From NCBI GenBank assembly GCA_024279915.1, contig JAJRRB010000088.1, forward strand, positions 1-64,000: a stretch of DNA of 64,000 bases, written 5' to 3'. The position numbers were made by a program, and so were the translations under genes. This document shows, piece after piece, positions 26,729 through 35,200 of this stretch (position 1 is the first letter of the stretch; each line of letters opens with the position of its first letter). The notes below the pieces were generated by a model. The model did not search any database. It saw only the letters and a program-made list of their open reading frames with translations, and was not told where the DNA came from. This DNA comes from Deltaproteobacteria bacterium (GTDB taxonomy: Bacteria > Desulfobacterota > Desulfuromonadia > Desulfuromonadales > BM103).

Positions 26729-27906
26729 TGGGCAGCCTTTACCTCGCCTGGCAATATATCCGTTTCAACAAGTTCAAGACCATCATCCTGGTGGCAAGCA
26801 TCACTCTGATCGCGGTCTTGCCACTGGCCCTGGAAATTCTCCTTACTGAAAGCGAACGGCAATTGTTGGATCGCGCCGAGTCAACGCCATTGTTGGTCGG
26901 AGCGAAAGGGAGTGCCCTCGATCTGGCTATGAACTCGCTCTACTTCGATAATGAAGTGCCGGAGCTGATGACCATGGAGGCAGCCGAGCGCATCTACGAC
27001 ACTGACCTCGCTCTGCCGATTCCTCTCTACGTGCGCTTCCAGGCTCGCGGCCTGCCGATTGTCGGCACCGGCTTCGATTATTTTGATTTCCGCAAATTGA
27101 CAATCGCCCAAGGCCGCCCCCTGACTATGCTCGGCGACTGTGTGCTCGGCGCCAAAGCCGCTGAGAAACTTGGCATTAGACCGGGCGACACTCTGGTCTC
27201 TTCACCGGAAAACCTCTTTGACCTGGCCGGGGTCTACCCTCTGAAGATGAAGGTGGTTGGAGTACTGGCACCAAATCACACAGCCGATGACCTGGCCGTG
27301 TTTGTCGATATCAAGACCGCCTGGATCATCCAGGGACTCGGTCATGGCCATCAGGATGTGACTCGGACTCGCGACAATACGGTGATTCTAAAGCGCAGCG
27401 AAGGCAATGTCGCCGCTAATGCCAAACTGTTTCATTACACCGAGATCACCGAAGACAATCTTGACGGGTTTCATTTTCATGGGGATACGTCGATTTACCC
27501 GCTTACCTCAGTCATAGCTGTACCTAACGATGAGAAAGACGGCACTTTGTTGCGTGGGCGTTACCTGGAACGTGACAATGTAGAGCAGATTATCCTGCCC
27601 GCAGAAGTCATCGACGGACTGTTGCAGAACATCTTCCGCATTCGAAATGTTCTCGATGCCGTGATTGCCTTGGTTGGACTGGCTACAGTGATGGCCATAC
27701 TACTGGTCTTCACCTTGTCTTTACGTCTGCGCCAGCGTGAAGTCCAGACGATTTTCAAGCTCGGCTGTCGTAAGGCAATGATTGGCAGGATGTTGCTTGC
27801 AGAGATCGTCATTATCCTCCTGGTCAGTGGGGTGTTGTGTGCTGCGGCCCTTGCCTCAATCGACGTCTATGCCGAAGAGTTGGTCAGACGTCTGTTCGTG
27901 GGGTGA
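26725..27906 (+). CDS. FtsX/MacB-type ABC permease
   Basis: This 393-aa protein has the FtsX layout: one N-terminal transmembrane helix (about 18-38), a periplasmic domain of about 230 residues, and three C-terminal helices (about 300-390). It overlaps the ATPase by ATGA and must be its partner. Permeases of this class usually act in lipoprotein release, cell-division signalling or mechanotransmission. Vibrio cholerae Zrg and the Pseudomonas PA4063-4066 cluster are, from memory, cases where such a pair is tied to zinc. The next gene is a ZnuA-fold protein, so a related role is possible. Confidence 0.88.
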   Translation: MMGSLYLAWQYIRFNKFKTIILVASITLIAVLPLALEILLTESERQLLDRAESTPLLVGAKGSALDLAMNSLYFDNEVPELMTMEAAERIYDTDLALPIPLYVRFQARGLPIVGTGFDYFDFRKLTIAQGRPLTMLGDCVLGAKAAEKLGIRPGDTLVSSPENLFDLAGVYPLKMKVVGVLAPNHTADDLAVFVDIKTAWIIQGLGHGHQDVTRTRDNTVILKRSEGNVAANAKLFHYTEITEDNLDGFHFHGDTSIYPLTSVIAVPNDEKDGTLLRGRYLERDNVEQIILPAEVIDGLLQNIFRIRNVLDAVIALVGLATVMAILLVFTLSLRLRQREVQTIFKLGCRKAMIGRMLLAEIVIILLVSGVLCAAALASIDVYAEELVRRLFVG

Positions 27907-27935
27907 TGTTGTTTGTCGTGAGATAGGAGAGTGTG

Positions 27936-28823
27936 ATGAGGCCGATACATCTGTTAGTTTTGGGCATGCTCTTGATGCTTGCCACTGATATCTCTGCTGC
28001 CGAGCGCCTGTCTGTCTACACGGTCAACTATCCACTAGCGTATTTCGCAGAGCGCATTGGCGGCGACCAGGTCGAGGTTGTTTTCCCGGCACCGGCTGAT
28101 GTCGATCCGGCTTACTGGATGCCCGACCAGTCAACCATCACGGCCTACCAACAGGCCGACTTGATTCTACTTAATGGTGCCAACTACGCCAAGTGGGTCT
28201 CCAAGGTCAGCCTGCCACGCAGCAAGACGGTCGATACTTCGCGTAGCTTTAAAGACCGCTACATCTATTCTTCAGAAGTGACAACCCACTCTCATGGGGC
28301 GACTGGCACGCATGCCCATGAGTCACTCGCCTTCACGACCTGGCTTGACCTCAGCCTGGCAAAGCTTCAGGCTGAAGCGATTTATAAAGCCCTTGCACTG
28401 AAACGTCCGACGGCTGAGGTGGAGTTCAAAGGAAATTTCCAGGCATTGTCCGACAACCTCGATCAACTCCATTCACAAATCAGGGAGATTGTAGCAAGAG
28501 GCCCGGGTCGTGCTTTGTTGGGTTCCCATCCGGTTTATGACTATCTAAGTGCAGGATACAGAATCAACCTGAGAAGCGTTCACTGGGAACCGGATGAAGT
28601 CCCAACGGTTTCGCAGTGGAATGACTTGAATCATATCCTTGAGGAGCATAAAGCGCAGTACATGCTCTGGGAGGTTGGGCCACTTCCTGGTTCAACTGCC
28701 GAGTTGAATGCCCGAGGAATTACCAACGTTGTTTTTTCCCCTGGTGGGAACAAGCCAGACAACGGAGACTTCATGTCGGTCATGCAACAGAACATAACCA
28801 ACCTGAAGCAAGCCTTTCAGTAA
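27936..28823 (+). CDS. ZnuA/TroA-fold periplasmic protein with altered metal site
   Basis: The ATG at 27936 (GATAGGAGAGTGTG before it) gives 295 aa. An overlapping GTG one codon earlier is less likely. It has a signal peptide to about residue 21 and the fold order of cluster A-I metal-binding proteins, including a short His-rich loop THSHGATGTHAHE near 118. In the usual DPH pattern the first ligand His is replaced (VDPAYWMP), and in the DPHVWLD position it is also lost (AFTTWLD). The third is kept in GSHPVYDYL. A canonical three-His zinc site is therefore unlikely. It is the last gene of the operon and is paired with an FtsX-type rather than a ZnuBC permease. Confidence 0.82.
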   Translation: MRPIHLLVLGMLLMLATDISAAERLSVYTVNYPLAYFAERIGGDQVEVVFPAPADVDPAYWMPDQSTITAYQQADLILLNGANYAKWVSKVSLPRSKTVDTSRSFKDRYIYSSEVTTHSHGATGTHAHESLAFTTWLDLSLAKLQAEAIYKALALKRPTAEVEFKGNFQALSDNLDQLHSQIREIVARGPGRALLGSHPVYDYLSAGYRINLRSVHWEPDEVPTVSQWNDLNHILEEHKAQYMLWEVGPLPGSTAELNARGITNVVFSPGGNKPDNGDFMSVMQQNITNLKQAFQ

Positions 28824-28912
28824 TGGTTTCTAAACTTAATTCAGAGGTTCATATTAAATGGCCTGTTTTGGCTCTTAATCAGAAATGAAACAACTTTTGT
28901 TACACTCAGTTT

Positions 28913-29566
28913 TCAGTGAGCCTCGATGAATTTGTCCAGTTCTGCATGCCATAAATCAGGTTCAAAGATGCCAGGGTGTGTCTCTTCACCAAACAAGAGA
29001 TCGACAAGATAACGGGGTTGCTTGCCGCCAATGTGCATTGACTTAATGCAAGAGACACAGTAGACAACCACATCGTTCACAGGCATTTCCGAAGCGCGTT
29101 TTTTCATCTGCTCCTTGACTTGATCCACTGGCAATATTCCGTAGAATCGATCACCACAGCAGGTTCCTTTCGTTCTCGTGTTCTTCGGTTCGATTAAATC
29201 AATATTCATTCTTTTTAGTAAAATCCGAATGGCCTCGTGAACCCGATCCTGGTCACGTGTTGGGCAGGCGTCAATAATAGACATTTGTTGCTGTCCAAAA
29301 TCGGGAAATGGAAAACCATCACTTTCTGCCAGTATTTCCCAGAGAGAAATAGTTGAGATACCTTGGTAGAGATCTCTGAAGCGTCTATCGCATCCCGCAC
29401 AGACATTTATAATATAGGTCCCGTCGGGCTGTTTCGGTTCATGGTGACAACAAGTTGTGTGGATAGTAAGGTCAGGGAAATTGCCTTTAAGTAGACGAAA
29501 TAGTTTGTCAGCAAGTTCTGGTTTGTAGATTAGCAGTGCACATCCTGGTGCGAATACATAGTTAAT
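28913..29566 (-). CDS. CCG-domain Fe-S protein (HdrB/GlpC-like), apparently with a lost start codon
   Basis: The minus-strand frame is open for 217 codons from 29566 to the stop at 28913. It has two halves, each with a cysteine set of CCG (DUF3400/HdrB-type) domains: GCALL and TCCHHE followed by CAGCD, then CPTRD and TCCGD followed by CVSC. Such domains hold non-cubane Fe-S or zinc sites in heterodisulfide-reductase-like and lactate/glycolate oxidation proteins. There is no in-frame ATG at the expected N-terminus. The codon is ATT, where the homologous stub at 46697-46699 has ATG before the same NYVFAPGCALLI. A TGA lies six codons further upstream. The protein is either unmade or inefficiently started. 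Confidence 0.72.
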   Translation of the reverse strand: MNYVFAPGCALLIYKPELADKLFRLLKGNFPDLTIHTTCCHHEPKQPDGTYIINVCAGCDRRFRDLYQGISTISLWEILAESDGFPFPDFGQQQMSIIDACPTRDQDRVHEAIRILLKRMNIDLIEPKNTRTKGTCCGDRFYGILPVDQVKEQMKKRASEMPVNDVVVYCVSCIKSMHIGGKQPRYLVDLLFGEETHPGIFEPDLWHAELDKFIEAH

Positions 29567-29618
29567 GAAATACCCTTTGTGATCTCAGGATTGTTTAGAA
29601 TTGGTTTGAATGGCGTCA

Positions 29619-29667
29619 GACAATAGCAACTACGAGAATGATTGCCCACCCGTTTCTTGCTATTGTC
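29619..29667. promoter_or_regulatory. 11-bp inverted repeat in the CCG gene upstream region
   Basis: GACAATAGCAA and TTGCTATTGTC, 27 bases apart, upstream of the CCG gene and kept (except the outer bases) in the second copy near 46760-46800. It may be a regulator site or an RNA hairpin. The function is not known. Confidence 0.45.
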
Positions 29668-29781
29668 ATACGTCTGATGACTTTTGTCTGAGATCTTAGG
29701 TGTTTAGGTGCTGATCTGCTGGTTTGACAGGTGATGATATTAACGAGTGCCGGGATCTCTTGAGAGACCCTTTCATTTATA

Positions 29782-30041
29782 TCCTCTTTAAAAATACCAG
29801 TTTCCAGATAACCGCAGGAAGTCGTAGCGGTCTGGTCGGGCCGAATGGAGCGGGCAAGTCAACCATCTTCAGGCTGACCACTGGCGAGGAAAGTCTCGAT
29901 GGTGGCGAAATTAGCTGTAACAAGAAAACAGTGATTGGCTACTTTTCCTAGGATGTCGGTGAGATGTCTGGGCGTACGGCGCTGGCTGAGGTCATGGCTG
30001 CTTCTGCACGCACCATGCAGCTTGGTGAAGAGATCAAGGCG
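29782..30041 (+). pseudogene. ABC-F ATPase 5' fragment
   Basis: The sequence is nearly identical to the start of the intact ABC-F gene at 47089, beginning at its LFKNASFQI codons. It lacks the true start (lost in the 217-bp deletion), has a nonsense change (CAG to TAG at 29949-29951, in the GYFSQDVG region) and stops matching at 30041, where transposase sequence begins. It cannot make a protein. Confidence 0.9.
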
Positions 30042-30563
30042 CTCATGTGCTTGATGCACGGCCTGTGGGAGCTGGTCTCGGATGTTCTGGATACGATCAA
30101 TAATCACCTGAGCTTGTGCGCCTGCCGGGTTGGCAACGGCCATATTGCAATCGTGGCTCAGTGTTGAAATCTCTTCGGCGGAGAATCTCTTTTCATATCG
30201 CTCAATGGCACTTTTGGAGGAAGGCCGAACCCCGTCGATCTCGGTCGTATGGGTAAACCATTGAAAGAGTGCGCTATCTGCAACACGATGGGAAAGGGTT
30301 CGATGAGAAAGACCCGTCATCGCCAGAAGAATGGAGTAACGCAACGCGCGGCGTGAAGCCTTGTATGACTTTGAGCGGCGATTTGTGGGGCAGGATTCGG
30401 ACAAAGTGTTCAAGTGACGCGAGAGCATTCGGTGCTCAATTTCCGTTGCCGTCAGAAAATGATCGACCTCTTCAATCATCTCCCGGTATTCACGGTAATC
30501 TTTTGCACCAAAAACAACAGGAAGTGCTGGACGAAATTCGGTCTGAAATGCGATAGTTTCCAT
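30042..30563 (-). mobile_element. Truncated transposase gene (N-terminal part)
   Basis: Reading leftward from the ATG at 30563, about 173 residues look like the N-terminal region of an ISNCY/DUF772-type transposase: RRALRYSILLAMTGLSHRTL, VADSALFQWF, VRPSSKSAIERYEKRF. The match ends at 30041. The frame happens to stay open into antisense ABC-F sequence to 29859, but that part is not transposase. The catalytic C-terminal part is missing, so the element is dead. The family is uncertain. Confidence 0.65.
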
Positions 30564-30612
30564 AGGTCACCTTATTCTCTCGTGTAGTAACAAGATTATA
30601 AGGCATCTGTTT

Positions 30613-30646
30613 CCACTAAAGGAGGCAAAAACGCCTCCTTTAGTGG
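30613..30646. repeat. 14-bp perfect inverted repeat beside the transposase remnant
   Basis: CCACTAAAGGAGGC / GCCTCCTTTAGTGG with loop AAAAAC. It may belong to the IS end or be a terminator shielding the gene at 30743. Confidence 0.6.
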
Positions 30647-30742
30647 ATTGTTTTGGGCTGCAAACCCTTACAGAATGGACGTTTCCTTAACTTGGGACAG
30701 GCTCTAAAATAGTTCCTCACAATGTTTTCGAGGAGGTCAATC

Positions 30743-32182
30743 ATGTCGAAATGGGTCTTGTCCGTTCTGCTTAGTGGAACAGTGGTCTTTGTCTCTCTTG
30801 TCCCAGTGCTCGGAAAAGAGATTGTCAGCACTCTGGATGATCAGCAGGAAGTTGCCGTCACCATCTACAATGACAATCTGGCACTGGTGCGTGATCAACG
30901 CCAAGTGGATTTGCCAAAAGGGACTGTGGATCTTGCACTGCGCGAGGTAAGCGCCCGTATCAGACCGGAAACAGCCCTCTTACGGAGCCTGACCAGTCCA
31001 GATGGCCTGACGATTCTGGAACAGAACTTCGATTTTGATCTGTTGACGCCTCATAAATTGTTGGAAAAATATGTTGGCAAGGATGTCCAACTGGTTCGGA
31101 CCCATCCGGAAACCGGTGAAGATCGCTATGAAACCGCGCGAGTTCTGGCCGCTAATGATGGCGTGGTTTTAAAAATCGGCGACCGGATCGAGACTGGAGT
31201 GCCGGGGCGGCTGGTTTACCCTGATGTACCTGAGAACCTGCGTGATCGTCCGACCCTGGTTGTCTCACTTGATAATGAGAAGGCTGGGCAGCAGACGACA
31301 GAACTCAGTTATCTCACCGGTGGTCTTGGCTGGCGGGCAGATTATGTTGCCGAGTTGAATCAGGATGATACGGCTCTGGACCTCTCTGGGTGGGTGACCC
31401 TGACCAACCAGAGCGGTACGACTTATCGTAACGCCCTGTTGCAGTTGGTGGCCGGGGATGTCAATCGCGTACGTGAGGAAGTGCGTGTTCGCAGGGCTGT
31501 GATGATGGCGGATTCCATGGCCGAGGCGGCACCGCAGATGCGCGAAGAAGGTCTGTTCGAGTATCACCTTTATACCCTGCAGCGACCGACCACGATCCGT
31601 GATAATCAGACCAAACAAGTCTCTTTGCTCAATGCTGCAGGGGTTCCCGTACACAAAGAATTCCGCCTGCAGGGGAGCCCTTACTACTATCGTGGCCGCC
31701 AAGGCGACTTGGGCCAGAAGCTCAAAATCGGAGTGTTTGTCGAGTTTGACAATCGCAAAGATGACAATTTGGGCATGCCGCTGCCGAAAGGCATTGTGCG
31801 GGTCTACAAGCAGGACACAGATGGTCGTCCACAGTTTATTGGTGAAGACCGAATCGATCATACTCCGGAGAACGAAACCGTCCGTCTCAAACTGGGTGAT
31901 GCCTTTGATGTGACGGCCAGTCGCAAACAAACCGATTTTCGTAAACTGGGCGGAGACAGCCGTTACAACTATCGTTTCGAAAGTGCTTACGAGATCAAAC
32001 TGAAAAATGCCAAGGATGAAGAGGTCACTGTTACGGTTGTTGAACCGGTGCCGGGTGACTGGCATGTCCTTGAGGAGAGCCACAAGCACAGCAAAGCTTC
32101 AGCTGATACCGCGCTCTGGAAGATTACTATTCCAGCTAAGGGAGAGACTACTTTGGCTTATCGGGTTGAAGTTAAATACTAG
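30743..32182 (+). CDS. Secreted DUF4139-domain protein
   Basis: The ATG at 30743 follows CGAGGAGGTCAATC with ideal spacing and starts a signal peptide cut near VLGKE. A start 21 bp earlier is possible but lacks a good site. The 479-aa product has the DUF4139 pattern: an N-terminal beta-rich segment with VTIYNDNLALVRDQR near residue 40, a central domain with SYLTGGLGWRADYVAEL near 195, and a C-terminal immunoglobulin-like end with GETTLAYRVEVKY. These proteins are exported and their function is poorly known. It stands alone between the transposase scar and a bidirectional terminator. Confidence 0.85.
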   Translation: MSKWVLSVLLSGTVVFVSLVPVLGKEIVSTLDDQQEVAVTIYNDNLALVRDQRQVDLPKGTVDLALREVSARIRPETALLRSLTSPDGLTILEQNFDFDLLTPHKLLEKYVGKDVQLVRTHPETGEDRYETARVLAANDGVVLKIGDRIETGVPGRLVYPDVPENLRDRPTLVVSLDNEKAGQQTTELSYLTGGLGWRADYVAELNQDDTALDLSGWVTLTNQSGTTYRNALLQLVAGDVNRVREEVRVRRAVMMADSMAEAAPQMREEGLFEYHLYTLQRPTTIRDNQTKQVSLLNAAGVPVHKEFRLQGSPYYYRGRQGDLGQKLKIGVFVEFDNRKDDNLGMPLPKGIVRVYKQDTDGRPQFIGEDRIDHTPENETVRLKLGDAFDVTASRKQTDFRKLGGDSRYNYRFESAYEIKLKNAKDEEVTVTVVEPVPGDWHVLEESHKHSKASADTALWKITIPAKGETTLAYRVEVKY

Positions 32183-32207
32183 TGGCGTGTGAGGCGAGAG
32201 ATCGAAA

Positions 32208-32237
32208 GCGATGGGCGGCAGAAATGCCGCCCATCGC
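32208..32237. terminator. Bidirectional terminator
   Basis: GCGATGGGCGGCA / TGCCGCCCATCGC, a perfect 13-bp stem with a GAAA tetraloop, between the convergent DUF4139 and adhesin genes. Confidence 0.88.
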
Positions 32238-32248
32238 TGTTTGATCTT

Positions 32249-35200
32249 CTAAGCGGAGCCGGTTTCGACAGTTATCTGGGTAATAAGATCGTTTAAATTG
32301 CCAGCCCCAACACCAAATTCAGCACCAACGCCTGCAAGTGTAATTTCTGTTATTTCGCCGCCGACAGGATTATTTTGGTCTGGAACCGTCAACGTCAGGT
32401 CAACGCCATTGTTTTCATACGTTACACTCTCTAGGAAAGCAGTTCTTTCACCAAGATCAAGCCCATCTCCACCATCAAGCAGATCGGTGAAGCTTAGAAT
32501 GTCCTCGTTGATGTTGAAGTCAGTTATGGTGTCGGTTCCCTCTCCGGCGTTGGCAGTGAAGAAGAACGTGTCTTTGCCTTCATCTCCGACCAGGAAGTCG
32601 AACCCGCCGCCACCGGACAGTGAATCATCACCAGCCCCGCCGATCAGCGCATCATTTCCGGTGCCGCCTTCCAGGGCATCGGCACTCTCGGTACCGACCA
32701 GAAGTCGACCGTCCGCATTCTCGTTGACCCGGATCACCAGGTTGCCGGTGTCGCTCTGGCCATGGTTGTCGGTGACCGTGTAGGTGAAGACGTCGAACCC
32801 TTCGCTGACTTCGTCGGTCGCCGTGTAGCTGTAATCACCATCCGGGTCGATGGTGAGTTGTCCGAATTCACCATCGATAATGAGCGGGGCACCGGAAACC
32901 GGTTGGCCACCAACCTCTGTAACGGTAATCGGATCACCATCGTTGTCGGAGTCGTTGTCGAGTACGTTTCCGTTAATCTTCTGGGCCAGGCCAGACAGGG
33001 TGTCGGAGAGATCGTCCTCATCAAGAACCAACTCGACATTGTCATTGTCGTTGCCGGTCGAAGACCATGCCACATCCTGCAGGTCGCCGTCGGTCTGGTC
33101 AATGCCGGGGCCGATGCCGACGGCAAAAACTTCGTCTATGTTGTTGTCCTCCAGGAAGGTCTCCCAGTTATCGCGTTCGGTGGAATTGATACCGTGTGAG
33201 TCTGTATTCGGCACACCGTCGGAGAGGAAGTAGACATAGGTGCTGTCTGCTGCCGGTGGTGTTCCGTAATTACTTGCTACGGCACTCAGAGCATCGTCGT
33301 AATCTGTTTCGCCGCCATCAGCAAGCGTTCCGATTTCCGTGAGGGCTTCGCTCGGAGTCATCCAGACTTCATCGCCGCTATTGAGGACAACGTAGGCATC
33401 GGTGTTGAACTCGACAACCATGACTTTGTTCAACGAGCTGCCGTAGGTGCTGATCAGTTCAGCGATTGCGGCCTTGGTCAGATCCAGTCTGCTCTGTTCC
33501 GGTTCGCCATCATCGCTGATGTCGGTGCCCATGCTGCCGGAGGTGTCGATCACTATGACGATATTCACATCATGGTCTTCCGTTGACACTAGGTCATCCA
33601 CGGCAACCGGTGGGTCGTTATCCGGCAGGTCGATGGTGACGGTGGCGGTGTCGGATTCACCGTTGCCGTCGGTGATGGTGTAGGTGAAGGCCTGTTCGCC
33701 GAACACGTTGGGATTCGGCACAAAGGAGAATTCGCCGTCCTCCTCGATGGTGAGTTCACCTTTAGCAAGATCGAATACGTCTGGTGTGTTGGGATCGATG
33801 TTGAGTGCTGAACCGTTGACGTGGGTGACCGTCAGTGCATCACCTTCCGGATCGTTGTCAACGCCTTCACCGGTGTCGTCTGTAAGCACATTGCCTGTGA
33901 CCGTTGAGGCGAGAACTTCCAGGGTGCCAGACAGGTCGTTTTCGTCAAGGACCAGAACGACAGTGCCGCTGTCAGGGGCATCAGGCGTTGAGGATGACCA
34001 GGCAACATCTTCCAAATCATCATCGACCTGGCTGATGTCTGGTCCAATGCCCACAGCATAGACTTCTTCGATATTGGTGCTTTTAAGGAAATCTACCCAG
34101 TCTTGCCGTTCATCAGCTTCGATGGTGTTAGGGTCGCCGCCGTCACTGGAGGTCGGCTTGCCGTCGGAGAGGAAGTAAGCGAAGGTGTTGTCTGCAGCGG
34201 GCGGTGTCCCGTAATTACCTTCCACGGTGGTTAGTGCCGAATCGTAGTCGGTGTAACCATTGGCCGACAACCCGTTGATCAGGGCTAACGCCTCTGCGCC
34301 GCTCATCCATACCTCATCGGCACCGTTTGTAAGGGCTTCAGCACTGCTACTGAATGGAACGACCATCACCTTGTTCAATGAGGAGTCGTAGGTGTTAATC
34401 AGATTTTCGATGGCATCTTTTACCAGATCCAGTCGAGTGACATCTGGATCCTGTTCGATGATGTCGCCCATACTGCCTGATTTATCGACGATCAGGACGA
34501 TGTTTACCGTGGCGTCTGATGCGGTTGTTGAGTAGTAGTTGTCTATCGCGTCTGGCGGATTGTTGATGCCGTTGATGGTGATGGTCAGAGTGGCGCTGCT
34601 GGTATCACCGTCATCATCAGTCATGGTGTAGGCCAGCACTTCACTGATGGACTCGCCATCGGCCAAAGCCTGGGTGTCGGCATCCGCGTTGTTCAGCACG
34701 AAGGAGTAGGTGCCGTCGCCGTTGAGGGTGAGGTCGCCGTACTTGGCCAGTTCGGACTCGGCGGCGGTGTTGTCACCCCAGCTGTCAAAAGCCTTTGCCG
34801 TGTCGGCCCCAGAGGTGTCATTGCTGAGGACATTGCCGCTGACCGTATCGGTGGCACTGTCTTCAGTCAGGGCCGCAGGGGTATCGTCGTTAGCGGTCGG
34901 GACATCATCCATAATGTCGATGGTCAGGTTGGCGCTGCCACTGGTTCCGCCAACGCCGGCGACCGAGAGGGCAACGCTGTCGGTCAGGGTGGTGTCGTTG
35001 GTGGCCTTGGTGTGGGTCTGTGCGTCGTCTAGCGTGTACTCGTAGTCGATGGTTGCGGTCTTGTCGCCATCGGCACTGCTGTACCCGGTGATGACCAGGG
35101 TGCCTTCGCCGGTGTCGATATCCGCCGACGGACTGGCGGATGTGAAAGCTTGCAGTTGCGTCAGGGTGAAGGTGGTTCCGCCAACGGTGACTGATGAGAT

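Larger units (their letters stand above)
29529..30041. repeat. Duplicated segment, copy 1 (partner at 46662-46921 plus 47129-47391)
   Basis: By eye, 29529-29788 matches 46662-46921 at about 95% and 29779-30041 matches 47129-47391 at about 98%. The 217-bp stretch between the two partner blocks is absent here. The junction is the 10-bp word ATATCCTCTT, present at both edges of the missing stretch. The copy holds the promoter region and start of the CCG gene plus the beginning of ABC-F. Confidence 0.9.

Noticed and set aside
29859..30041. Continuation of the transposase frame into ABC-F antisense
   Set aside because: Matches the reverse strand of the intact ABC-F gene, so it is chance openness, not transposase.
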